Source: Ruminococcus sp. XPD3002
GTDB taxonomy: Bacteria; Bacillota; Clostridia; Oscillospirales; Ruminococcaceae
Direction of reading: 5' to 3'
Length of the DNA stretch: 64,000 nucleotides
Assembly: GCA_900119535.1 (NCBI GenBank)
Contig: FPJT01000008.1
Span: 124,001 to 188,000, forward strand
Shown piece after piece: positions 50,992 through 60,600 of the stretch. Positions within the stretch are counted from its first letter, which is position 1. Every line of letters starts with the position of its first letter. The translations under genes were made by a program, and so were the position numbers. The notes under the pieces were generated by a model. The model was not told the DNA's origin and did not search any database. It saw only the letters and a program-made list of their open reading frames with translations.

Positions 50992-53751
50992 TTACTGCTT
51001 ATATGATTCGGGAAGTGATGTGAGAACCTTTGCATCGTATTTCTGTATGCTGAGTGCGTCCATAGCAGTAACTCCGTCTCCGCGGCTGTAAACATCCGCA
51101 TTGTCCAACGCACGTGCTTCCAGAGGATACTTTGTTGCATTGGCTACGTACTGAAGAATAGCAAGTGCATCTGCAAGACCTACATTTCCGTCCAGAGTGA
51201 CATCGCCGTATGCAACCGGTCCGGAAATAATAGCTGTAGTTGGTTCTGTCGGAGGTTCTGTAGGTGCAGCAGTTGTTGGTTCCGTTGTGGGTTCAGTAGG
51301 GGCAGAAGTGGTCGGTTCTGTAGGTGCTTCCGTCGGTACGGGAACAACCTCTGCCTTAGTGCCGTAAACAGCGATCTCAGCAATGTTGCAGCAGTAAACG
51401 TCGTCCTTGTTGATACCGTTTTCGGGTTTGCCTTCGGGTACCTGATAACGTACATATCTTGCCTGTATGTTATCGCCGAGGTTATCGATGTAGTTCGTTC
51501 TGAAATCAGGCTTGCCGCTGATGGTGTAGATATCCTTCCAGTTCTGACCGTCCTGTGAAACAGAGAAGACTCCGTCAGCTGCACGGTATTCGTAGCCGTC
51601 TCTCGGGCAGAAGCTTATTGCGGAAATATCGTAAAGGTCACCGAGATCAGCCTGTACCCAGCCGTTTCCTACACCGTCGAAGTAGGTGGAATTATTACCG
51701 TCGAAGGCCTTTGAAGAGTCGTTTGCCGAGTCTTTGTATGCGTTGCTTCCTGTTACACTGACAGGCTTTATTGCAGTTGAAGCTGTACCGCTGCCTGCAC
51801 TTCCGTAAAGCTCTATTTCAGCGATATTGCAGCAGTAAACGCTGTCCTTGTTGAAGCTGTTTGCAGGAGCGCCCGAAGGCACCTGATAGCGTACATAGCG
51901 TCCCGAAGCAGGACCTTCAAAGGATGTTACATAGTGCATACCGAATGAAGGTTCTCCGCTGATAGTGTAAACAGTGGACCAATTCTCGCCGTCTGAAGAT
52001 ACCATGAATTTTCCGTCACCTGCGCGGTATTCGTAACCCTTTCTGGGACAGAAACCGATAGCGGTAAGGTCGTAATCCTGACCGAGATCAACCTGAACGT
52101 AGCCGTCGCCTACACCGTCGAAATAGCTGGAGTTATTGCCGTCGAAAGCCTTTTCGCAGGTGTATTCGGAGTCCTTCCAGCTTTTGCTTCCGCTTATTAC
52201 AGCGTTGCTGAGGTCTATCTTGTCATTGCGCTCGAAACCGCCGCTTACATTATCGATAATGAAGGTTGTAACAGAGTTTGCAGCAAGTGAAGCGTTGAGC
52301 TTTTTGCCGTTTACAGCAGTGTTTCCAACGTCCTTCCAGTTTTCGTTTGCGCTTGTTCTGATAGTCTGAGCGTGATCGCCGACTGTACCGAACTGTGAAA
52401 GGTCGACATTAAGGTCATTATTGCTGCCCGAAGTGTTAACAGCAACAATAACGAGCTGCTTGTTCTCCTTGTCGTAAGCCGCAAGGGTTGAGGATGAGGA
52501 TTTGAGCATTATCATTCCGGGACGGATATAGCGTGAATACTGTCCGAATGCGTAATACTTTTTTGTGAGGATGATATCGTTCTTATCGTGATCTGCAACA
52601 GCAACTCCCCAGAATCCGCCGTTTATATTAGGCATACCGGAGTCCTTTTTGCCGTTGTAGCCCTGAGATGAGATATGGTTATCTATAAGCTGCCACATTA
52701 TCCATGCGGAACAGTTCAGGTCGTTGCAGTCCTGAGTTATACGGCTTGCAAACCAGAGTGCAGCACCCATCTGACCTGCATTTGAGCCTGCTGTGCTGCT
52801 TCCGTCCACCTCGCTCATCCAGAGGTTCTTATTAGCCTTTATTGCAGTATCCTTAAGTTCGGTTCGTTTGCTTCCGCCGTATGTGTGAGTATCGATACGT
52901 CCAAGAACTCGTTTTGCATCGTCCGAAAGCTTGTTGAAGGAGGTTATCTGAGTATCGATTACGGACTCATCGCATCCGCTTATAATGATGTCGTTAAGAC
53001 CGCGTTTTTTCAGGGACTTGTCAAGCTCGGTGAACGCCTTGTTCATGGATTCACCCTGATCGAAGTGGCAGCCCTCCTGCTTTTTGCTGAAAGCGCCCCA
53101 GTAGTTTGTATAAGGCTCGTTCATCGGATCGATACTCTGTATATCAACTCCCCAGTCGTGCTCGTAGTGGTAGCAGACCTCTGCGAGATACTCGGCGAAA
53201 TCGTCGTAGTAGTCGTCCTTGAGATTGTTTGAGCCTGCATTGGTATTACCTGTACTGCATCCGCTTTTACACATGTAATACGGCGGAGAGTTTGAGAACA
53301 TTTCAACTATCATGTCATCGCCTGCGGCGTCGATGCACTTCATGAGCACATTACGCTGATTTGCGTCAGCGGACCAGTCATAGGAAACGTTTCCGTTGTT
53401 ATACTTGGTATAACCAGGCATATTTGAGTCGGTACGTGTAATGTGGTCATGAGTCGGATCATCACCGCCGCCGATATTGAATCTTGCAATGTTGAGCCTC
53501 AGACCGTCCTCACCGTAGAACAGGTCGGCAGCTTTCTGAGAGAGCGTATCCGAGTAGCCTACACGGTTTGCCCACCAGCAGAGCGATGAGCCCCAGCCCT
53601 CGAATTTTCCGCCGTTTATCTCATACGGGATATCGGGGGAGATGGACACATTTGTTGCCGCATCAGCAGAATCGTACCTGATGCATGGAGCGACCGACAG
53701 CAGCATTGCTGCAGCAGTTACTGCCGAACATAGCTTTCCGATAAGTTTCAT
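50992..53751 (-). CDS. Secreted GH30 glycosidase with two F5/8-type CBMs and a dockerin
   Basis: A 919-residue exported enzyme. After a signal peptide (1 to ~33) the GH30 barrel starts at FEGWGSSLCWWANRVG. The acid/base Glu212 is in DPMNEPY and the nucleophile Glu314 in WMSEVDG. The opening block resembles GH30 endo-beta-1,6-galactanases more than glucuronoxylanases, an assignment from family knowledge. Two similar discoidin/CBM32-like modules follow (~514-650 and ~660-797), each with FDGNNSxYFDGVG and YRCNIAE-like ends. A Pro/Thr linker (~800-843) joins a C-terminal dockerin (~847-917). ATG 53751 with AAAGGAG is the start. It probably acts on plant arabinogalactan or similar side chains as part of a cellulosome. 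Confidence 0.9.
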   Translation of the reverse strand: MKLIGKLCSAVTAAAMLLSVAPCIRYDSADAATNVSISPDIPYEINGGKFEGWGSSLCWWANRVGYSDTLSQKAADLFYGEDGLRLNIARFNIGGGDDPTHDHITRTDSNMPGYTKYNNGNVSYDWSADANQRNVLMKCIDAAGDDMIVEMFSNSPPYYMCKSGCSTGNTNAGSNNLKDDYYDDFAEYLAEVCYHYEHDWGVDIQSIDPMNEPYTNYWGAFSKKQEGCHFDQGESMNKAFTELDKSLKKRGLNDIIISGCDESVIDTQITSFNKLSDDAKRVLGRIDTHTYGGSKRTELKDTAIKANKNLWMSEVDGSSTAGSNAGQMGAALWFASRITQDCNDLNCSAWIMWQLIDNHISSQGYNGKKDSGMPNINGGFWGVAVADHDKNDIILTKKYYAFGQYSRYIRPGMIMLKSSSSTLAAYDKENKQLVIVAVNTSGSNNDLNVDLSQFGTVGDHAQTIRTSANENWKDVGNTAVNGKKLNASLAANSVTTFIIDNVSGGFERNDKIDLSNAVISGSKSWKDSEYTCEKAFDGNNSSYFDGVGDGYVQVDLGQDYDLTAIGFCPRKGYEYRAGDGKFMVSSDGENWSTVYTISGEPSFGMHYVTSFEGPASGRYVRYQVPSGAPANSFNKDSVYCCNIAEIELYGSAGSGTASTAIKPVSVTGSNAYKDSANDSSKAFDGNNSTYFDGVGNGWVQADLGDLYDISAISFCPRDGYEYRAADGVFSVSQDGQNWKDIYTISGKPDFRTNYIDNLGDNIQARYVRYQVPEGKPENGINKDDVYCCNIAEIAVYGTKAEVVPVPTEAPTEPTTSAPTEPTTEPTTAAPTEPPTEPTTAIISGPVAYGDVTLDGNVGLADALAILQYVANATKYPLEARALDNADVYSRGDGVTAMDALSIQKYDAKVLTSLPESYKQ

Positions 53752-53813
53752 GATAAAAACTCCTTTCGTTGTGCAGTTATGCACTTAATTCTGATTATCC
53801 GCCATTCAGGACA

Positions 53814-54590
53814 TTAAAGTCCTTCGCAGAATTCCTCTGCGATAAGTTGTATTTTCTCAGCGCCATCGGGAATATTGCCCATATAGGTGATCATTACCCC
53901 TTTTTTCGGGTAAACTATACAGCGTTGTCCCCATTTTCCGCTGATACTGAACGAGTCATTTCCGCACCAGAAGAAATAGCCGTAGCCTCCTCTGTCGTTA
54001 TCGATATGCTTTAATACTGCGAGCTTAGTCCACTCTTTCGGAACTAACTGTGTGCCGTTCCATTCGCCTTCCTGAAGGTAAAGCTGTCCTATAAGGCTGA
54101 GTTCGTGAACGGTAAGCTTCATACCTGTTGCACCGTTGAAACGTCCCTGAGGATCGTACTGGAATTCAGGAAGCGGCATGTCAAGGGGTTCAAATATACG
54201 AGGCTGAAGATATTCGGGAATCGGCATTCCGACAGCATTCTCGCAGGCAGCACCTACAAGGTAAGCCGAAACATTAGTGTAAGAAAAAGAAGGTCCGCTT
54301 TCGGTATCGGGATGCATTGCAAGTACTTCTCTGAGCCAGTCCTCTCCTTCGGGACGGAAGGGGTAGCCTGTAACGGACATCGTGAGGAAGCGTTCGATGC
54401 TGAGTTTTGAGAAGCCGTTTCTCAGTTCCGCAGGCATAGCATTTACGAGTGTTTCGTCCAGGCATTCTGCAAGGGGACGGGAGATATCCATTTTACCTTC
54501 CGAGACAGCAAGTCCGACCGCTGTTGAAGTTACGGACTTCGTAGCCGAATATGCAGGGTAGCGAACATCTCTTGAGAACATTTCACGCAT
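53814..54590 (-). CDS. Serine hydrolase of the beta-lactamase/D-Ala-D-Ala carboxypeptidase (class C) family
   Basis: A 258-residue (or longer) penicillin-binding-protein-like hydrolase. The nucleophile motif SATK (in YPAYSATKSVTSTAVGLA) and the YTN motif (SFSYTNVSAYLVG) are clear. The GGYGYFFWCG and SGKWGQR region takes the place of the third motif. The family includes esterases and peptidases. Translation from the first ATG leaves only 17 residues before SATK. The frame stays open for 31 more codons, reading IYRELLEKIRASKLRVYGIE and FRGGG, which look like the missing N-terminal strands. A good Shine-Dalgarno (AAGGAG) stands before an AUA at 54683, so the true start may be there. No signal peptide is seen; it is divergent from a LysR gene. 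Confidence 0.82.
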   Translation of the reverse strand: MREMFSRDVRYPAYSATKSVTSTAVGLAVSEGKMDISRPLAECLDETLVNAMPAELRNGFSKLSIERFLTMSVTGYPFRPEGEDWLREVLAMHPDTESGPSFSYTNVSAYLVGAACENAVGMPIPEYLQPRIFEPLDMPLPEFQYDPQGRFNGATGMKLTVHELSLIGQLYLQEGEWNGTQLVPKEWTKLAVLKHIDNDRGGYGYFFWCGNDSFSISGKWGQRCIVYPKKGVMITYMGNIPDGAEKIQLIAEEFCEGL

Positions 54591-54723
54591 TGAGACTCCG
54601 CCGCCGCGGAATACCTCTATACCGTATACTCTGAGTTTTGAAGCTCTTATTTTTTCAAGCAGCTCTCTGTAAATATTTCCTATTGTGACCAGCTCCTTTT
54701 TTTAAGTCATGTATTATACCTAT

Positions 54724-54752
54724 ATAATATCGCAAATCGGTATTTATTGCAA
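54724..54752 (-). promoter_or_regulatory. Promoter of the serine hydrolase gene
   Basis: On the minus strand TTGCAA (54752-54747) and TATTAT (54729-54724) are 17 bp apart. Transcription from about 54717 covers the extended frame and its AAGGAG. The remainder of the 54,591-54,916 gap holds only AT-rich DNA and the divergent lysR promoter. Confidence 0.65.
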
Positions 54753-54860
54753 GAGTTTTTTTAAAAAAACATATTTACTGAATTTATTGCGGACTATGTG
54801 CGACTATGCGCATGTTATTGACCGAAATGTGGAATGACTATTGAATACAGGCTGATATTC

Positions 54861-54889
54861 TTGACAGGAATAGCAGAATATGTTATCAT
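54861..54889 (+). promoter_or_regulatory. Promoter of the LysR regulator gene
   Basis: TTGACA (54861-54866) and TATCAT (54884-54889) with 17-bp spacing, 28 bp before the start. Confidence 0.78.
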
Positions 54890-54916
54890 CATATTATACT
54901 TATTCGGAGGTCAGAT

Positions 54917-55822
54917 ATGGAAATAAGGGTATTGCGTTATTTTCTTGCGATCGCAAGAGAGGAGAATATGACAAGAGCTGCGGAACGTCTGCACGTATCA
55001 CAGCCTTCACTTTCAAAGGAGATGAAGAAGCTCGAGGAAGAACTCGGACACGAGCTTTTTATCCGTACAAACAAGAGCATGCGGCTCAACGATGAGGGAA
55101 TGCTGCTGCGAAAACGTGCTGAGGACATCATCGCAATGGTGGACAAGACCGCAGAGGAATTCAGTCAGATAGACAATATAATCGGCGGAGAGATAAGGAT
55201 AGGCTGTGCGGAAAGTCACCTTATAAAGTACCTTGCAAGGAGCATAAAGGAGTTCAAGGAGAAATATCCGCGATTCGTGTTCCATATATTCAGCGGAGAT
55301 ACCGAACCTGTTGCGGAGCGCCTTGACAGAGGAATACTCGACCTTGCTGTAATTGTTGAACCGCCGAATCTTTCAAAGTACAACTATCTGACTATCCCTG
55401 AGAGCGACAAATGGGGAGTAGTAATGCTGAGTGACAGTCCCCTTGCTCAAAAGGAGGTGCTCAGCTTCGACGACCTTTACGGACTTCCGCTGTTCTGTTC
55501 GGAGCAGTCCATAAGAGTTGATTTTCCCCGCTGGTGCGGAGACGATATGGATAAGCTGAACTTTGCAGGTACGGTTAATCTCGCCTATAACGGTTCGGTA
55601 CTCGTTAAAGAGGGACTCGGTTATCTGCTGACCTTTGAGCATCTTGTGGATACAAGTGAAAACAGCGGACTTTTTTTCCGTCCCATAACGCCGCTTCTTG
55701 AAACTAAAATGTATATAATCTGGAAGAAGTATCAGATATTTTCTCCTATTGCAGGACTCTTTCTTGAAAAATTACAAAAAGATTTCGCTGAGATCAATGA
55801 TTTATTTTCTGCCGATACTTGA
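54917..55822 (+). CDS. LysR-family transcriptional regulator
   Basis: A 301-residue LTTR. The winged helix-turn-helix is at residues 1-60 (MEIRVLRYFLAIAREENMTR and AAERLHVSQPSLSKEMKKLE). The effector-binding domain (~90-295) has the two alpha/beta lobes, with IRIGCAESHLIKYLARS and DLAVIVEPP. LTTRs usually control a divergently transcribed neighbour in response to a small ligand. The neighbour here is the serine hydrolase, so regulation of it is likely (inference). AGGTCAG precedes ATG. Confidence 0.93.
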   Translation: MEIRVLRYFLAIAREENMTRAAERLHVSQPSLSKEMKKLEEELGHELFIRTNKSMRLNDEGMLLRKRAEDIIAMVDKTAEEFSQIDNIIGGEIRIGCAESHLIKYLARSIKEFKEKYPRFVFHIFSGDTEPVAERLDRGILDLAVIVEPPNLSKYNYLTIPESDKWGVVMLSDSPLAQKEVLSFDDLYGLPLFCSEQSIRVDFPRWCGDDMDKLNFAGTVNLAYNGSVLVKEGLGYLLTFEHLVDTSENSGLFFRPITPLLETKMYIIWKKYQIFSPIAGLFLEKLQKDFAEINDLFSADT

Positions 55823-55847
55823 CGTATCAGCAATAATAGTGTAAAAT
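55819..55847 (+). promoter_or_regulatory. Promoter of the lipoprotein gene
   Basis: TTGACG (55819-55824) and TAAAAT (55842-55847) with 17-bp spacing; the -35 overlaps the lysR stop codon. Confidence 0.72.
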
Positions 55848-55917
55848 ATAAAATATAAAGAAGATTTGTCCCGGCATCAGGTCGGGTATGATATACAAAA
55901 GAAAGGCAGACTTGTCT

Positions 55918-56859
55918 ATGATAAGAAATATAAAGAGAACACTTCTTATCTTAACCTGTACAGTGCTTATGCTGCCTGCCGCAGGCTGCGAGGACAAAAA
56001 GGACGTTACTGTTGATCAGGCGGCAGATTATCTGACGAAAATATACGGCAAAGAGTTCAAACTGTCGGAAAGATGCCGTCTCCCGGGCTGTCACCCGAAC
56101 GAGTACAGAAAGTATTACCTGTTCAAGGATCCTGACGGTATTGAGTGTCACGTTTTCTTTGATGTAGAACATTCCACCGACGGCTGGCATTATGATGTAA
56201 CCGAGGATTATCAGGTAAAATATCTTGAAAATCACCCCGAGATATATTCTTCATTGTCGGAGGGAAACAGGGATGTAAAGCTTGAATCCCGTGATTTTTC
56301 CTTCCACAGTATGGCAAAGCTCGTGGTTCACTATTCGGACTATGATGACATCTCATCTGCTGTTAACTTTGCCTCGGATAAGCTTTCATCGGTAAGCAGG
56401 ATATACGATCCTTCACCCGATCCAATAATACTTGAAGGACCAATATCCATAAAAAGTGAAACTGTAAAGGTGGTGTTCCGTCCATACGGCGCAGATAACG
56501 GTGAGAACTTCAACGAACCGTATCTGGAAATGCCCCTTAGCTTCGGTATCAGCAACAACAAGGATAACGTTATAAGCTCGCTTCAGAGCGGTATAACATA
56601 CTATCCTTCCGATAACGGTACGGCAGAGACTACAGAACCGCCGTTTATCGCCGCTGAGGAAGAGAAATATGATACATACGAAGTGCCTGTTGTTCCACAG
56701 GAAGAAGTACAGGAAACAGAAGCTCCCGCGGAGTATCAGGATGACTACTACGGAGAGCATTACTACATCGACGGAAATTACGGCGATGAATACTACATGG
56801 ACAGCTATTACGGCAACGATTATTATATAGACGGATATTATGAGGACACATATCAATGA
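55918..56859 (+). CDS. Lipoprotein with Tyr/Asp/Gly-rich C-terminal tail, unknown function
   Basis: A 313-residue secreted lipoprotein. The signal peptide MIRNIKRTLLILTCTVLMLP ends in the lipobox PAAGC, so Cys23 or 24 would be lipid-anchored outside the membrane. The body (~30-245) has no family I recognise. The region 250-275 is acidic and Pro/Thr-rich. The last 39 residues contain 14 tyrosines in repeated YY pairs separated by Asp, Gly and Glu. I chose ATG 55918 because the signal peptide starts there with AAAGG upstream; ATG 55888 adds ten residues. It is followed by a terminator, then an ABC transporter. Confidence 0.78.
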   Translation: MIRNIKRTLLILTCTVLMLPAAGCEDKKDVTVDQAADYLTKIYGKEFKLSERCRLPGCHPNEYRKYYLFKDPDGIECHVFFDVEHSTDGWHYDVTEDYQVKYLENHPEIYSSLSEGNRDVKLESRDFSFHSMAKLVVHYSDYDDISSAVNFASDKLSSVSRIYDPSPDPIILEGPISIKSETVKVVFRPYGADNGENFNEPYLEMPLSFGISNNKDNVISSLQSGITYYPSDNGTAETTEPPFIAAEEEKYDTYEVPVVPQEEVQETEAPAEYQDDYYGEHYYIDGNYGDEYYMDSYYGNDYYIDGYYEDTYQ

Positions 56860-56889
56860 TATAACGTCCTAACAGAAGATAGATGACAT

Positions 56890-56926
56890 AAAGGAATACT
56901 CTTGCATTACGGGTATTCCTTTTTAT
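56890..56926 (+). terminator. Intrinsic terminator after the lipoprotein gene
   Basis: AAGGAATAC and GTATTCCTT flank a 12-nt loop, with TTTTTATG after. It overlaps the out-of-frame 5' part of the next ORF. Confidence 0.85.
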
Positions 56927-56952
56927 GTCTGAGGATACAGGAAGGTGAAATG

Positions 56953-57654
56953 ATGAGTTATGTTCAGTTCAGGAACGTAAAAAAAGTGTACAAGACAGGA
57001 GAGGTCGAGATACATGCGCTGAAAGACGTCAGCTTCAATATCGATAAAGGAGAATTTTGCGTTATAGTAGGAGCTTCGGGAGCAGGAAAGACAACTATCC
57101 TCAATATACTCGGAGGTATGGACAAGCTCAGCGAGGGAAGCGCAGTTATCGACGGAACGGAACTGGCTTTTCTCAGAAAAAGGCAGCTTACAGCTTACCG
57201 CAGATATGATGTTGGATTTGTATTTCAGTTCTATAACCTTGTCCAGAACCTCACCGCACTTGAAAACGTAGAGCTTGCGGCGCAGATATGCCGTGAACCC
57301 CTTGATGCAGCGGAAGTCCTTCGGCAGGTAGGTCTTGAGGACAGAATGAACAACTTCCCTGCGCAGCTTTCGGGAGGCGAACAGCAGCGTGTGGCTATTG
57401 CAAGAGCACTTGCCAAGAATCCCAAACTGCTTCTCTGTGATGAGCCGACTGGAGCTCTGGACTACAAAACAGGTAAGGCTGTATTAAAGCTTTTGCAGGA
57501 TACATGCCGTGAAAAGGGCATGACCGTTGTTGTTATAACGCATAATCAGGCTATATCTGCTATGGCAGACCGTGTTATTACTGTAAGGAGCGGTATAGTC
57601 GAAAAAATGACAAAGAACTACGATGCAGTTGATGTATCAGAGATCGAGTGGTGA
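56953..57654 (+). CDS. ABC transporter ATP-binding protein (LolD/MacB type)
   Basis: A 233-residue ATPase. It opens [25 protein letters not shown]; Walker A is [10 protein letters not shown]; the Q-loop follows with [20 protein letters not shown]; the signature is [15 protein letters not shown]; Walker B is [12 protein letters not shown]. This matches the LolD/MacB/FtsE type partners of FtsX-like permeases. I chose ATG 56953, with GGAAGGTG about 5 nt upstream; ATG 56950 is equivalent. The permease follows at 3 nt. No lone solute-binding gene is linked. Confidence 0.93.
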   Translation: MSYVQFRNVKKVYKTGEVEIHALKDVSFNIDKGEFCVIVGASGAGKTTILNILGGMDKLSEGSAVIDGTELAFLRKRQLTAYRRYDVGFVFQFYNLVQNLTALENVELAAQICREPLDAAEVLRQVGLEDRMNNFPAQLSGGEQQRVAIARALAKNPKLLLCDEPTGALDYKTGKAVLKLLQDTCREKGMTVVVITHNQAISAMADRVITVRSGIVEKMTKNYDAVDVSEIEW

Positions 57655-57657
57655 GTT

Positions 57658-60600
57658 ATGGCAGCTTCGATGAAAAAAACAACGGTGCGTGAGATACGCA
57701 GCACCTTCGGAAGATTTTTTGCCATACTTGCTATCATCGCACTTGGTACGGGCTTCTTTACGGGAGTAAGGATAACTACCACTGCAATGGTAAGCATGAT
57801 GAACAGCTATTTTCAGGATAAGCAGCTGTATGATTACAGGCTCGTTTCCACACTCGGCTGGGAGGAAGAGGACGCAGAGGCGTTCCGCAAGGCTTCGGGA
57901 GTAAGATACGCAGAGACTTCATACTCAATGGATACTGTGTGTCTTGTAAGAGAAGGCGAGAAAGTTGTTAAGATGATCTCAACGCCTTCCGAAATAAACA
58001 AGCTGCAGCTTATGAAAGGAAGACTTCCGGAAAATGACAGCGAGTGCGTTATCGATGAGGATTTCACCTATGCCCTCCGTATAGGCGATAAGCTGACTTT
58101 TTCCGCTGAAAACGATGAAGATACTCTTGATTCATTCAGACACGACGGATTCACCGTAGTTGGAATAGTACGTTCTGCACTCTATATCAACTTCGAGCGA
58201 GGTTCATCTTCGGTGGGTAACGGTTCGGTGGATGCATTTGCATATGTGCTTCCCGAAGCGTTCGATATGGAAGCCTATACAGACATCTACGTGAAGTTCG
58301 ATAACGACAGCAGGATATATTCAGACGAGTATAACGACTTCATGGAGCTTAAAAAGGATAAGTGGGAGAAACTTGTTCAGCAGCAGGCTGATGTACGGTA
58401 TGAACGTATAGTTTCAGATGCTCGGGATGAGCTTCAGGATGGTAAGCTTGAACTTGCTGACAGCCGTTCGGACGGACTTAAAGAGCTGAAAGATGCAAAG
58501 AATGAACTTGATGAAGCAGAAGAAAAACTCAATGATGCCGAGAAGGAACTGAATGATTCAAAAAAGAAACTGGATGACGGTGAGAAAGAGCTTGCTGAGG
58601 CTAAAAAGAAAATAGATGACGGTCAGGTTGAGCTTGAAAATGCAAAGCAGCAGCTTGACAGCACTAAAATCCAGCTTGACGAATCCGAACAGCAGATAAT
58701 CGCAGGCGAAGAGGAAATAAGGAACGGTCAGGCACAGATAGATGCTGCAAGGGAACAGATAAGTGCTGCCGAAGCGGATATCGCAATGCAGGCAAACCGA
58801 CTTACATACAGCAGGTATGATTTCGATATGTCCAACAGCAGAGCACTTAGTATGCTTGATATGCTTCCCGATGAACAGAGAGAAATGCTTATTGCTGCAC
58901 TTACTCAGCTTCAGGAGGCACACGATCAGCTTCAGGCAGCAAGGGATGAAGTTGCCGCCAATAAACAGGCTCTCGCACAGCAGCAGTCCGAACTTGATGC
59001 GAATCGTCGGGCACTTGAAGCAGGTCGGACAGAGCTTGAAAACGGTCGGTCACAGTACGAGGAAGGACTGAAAGAGTATAACGCTTCTCTTGAGGAGTTC
59101 AATAAGGGCAAAAAAGAGTATGAAGACTCCCTTAAGGAATTTCAGGAGGGTAAGAAAAAATACGAGGAAGGTCTTGCGGAGTATGAAAAGGGACTTAAAG
59201 AGTATCAGGAAGGTCTTGAGGATTATCAGAGCGGCAGGAAGGAATTCGATGACAAGATATCCGATGCACAGAAGGAGATAGACGATGCTGAAAAGGACAT
59301 CGATGATATAAAGCATCCCGATACCTTTCTTCTGGACCGCAATACCAATATCGGCTATGCCTGCTTTGAAAACGATTCCAAAATAGTTGAGCAGGTAGCA
59401 AGAGTTTTTCCGGTGTTCTTTATACTTGTTGCGGCACTGGTCTGCATGACAACAATGAGCCGTATGGTCGAGGAGCAGCGTACTCAGATAGGCGTTTTCA
59501 AGGCACTTGGCTATTCAAACCTGTCGATAATGGGAAAATTCCTGTTTTATTCGGGTACTGCTGCAATAATGGGATGCATTATCGGCTATGCACTGGGAAC
59601 GTTTTTCTTCCCGAGGATAATCTGGATGACATACAAGCTTATGTACATCCCGCTTGAAATACCGTATATGTTCGATCATGTACTTGCAGCTGCAGCGGTC
59701 ATCGTATCTCTTCTCTGTTCGGTTGGTACAACGTGGATAGCATGCAGGTATGAACTTGGCGAAACGGCTGCATCACTTATGCGTCCGAAAGCACCTAAAG
59801 CAGGCAAGCGTGTACTCCTTGAATACGTACCTTTCCTGTGGAAAAGACTTAAATTCCTACACAAGGTATCAATACGTAATATACTCCGCTATAAGGGCAG
59901 ACTGTTCATGATGATACTCGGTATCGGAGGCTGTACCGCACTTCTTCTTACAGGCTTCGGCATTAAGGACTCTATTGCAGGATTTGCTGATGTTCAGTAC
60001 GAAGAGATACAGATATCGGATGCGGAGATATCATTCAAGTCATCAGCTGAAAAGAAGATGAGGGAGCTTCTTGATGAAAAGACTGATAACTATGCGCTTT
60101 TAAACAGCAGTTCATGGGATATAATCTACGGAAACAAGGTCAAGAGCATAACGCTGAAAACTGTTGAGGATCTCAGTCAGCTTGCACCACATATGGTTTT
60201 CCGCAGCATGAACGGTGAACCTCTTGAAATGCCGCAGGCAGGAGAAGCGCTTGTAAGTCACAGTATCGCAGAAAGATACGGTGCTGAATTAGGTGAGGAG
60301 ATAATACTCAGAAACGATGAGATGAAGGAACTCCATCTTAAGGTCGTAGGAATATTCGAGAATCATGTATATAATTACGTGTTCATATCAGCAGATACAT
60401 ATAATGCACAGATGGACTCGGATGCAGAATTCAACGGAGCGTTTATCAACTTCCCGAAAAATGCTGACAAGGGAAAGACTGCCGCAGTGATAGCAAAGAA
60501 CAAGAACGTTACAAACCTTACGATGTTCTCGGACGTCAAGGTAAGAATGGGCAATATGATGAGCAGCCTTGACTATATAGTGCTTCTTATAATCATATGT

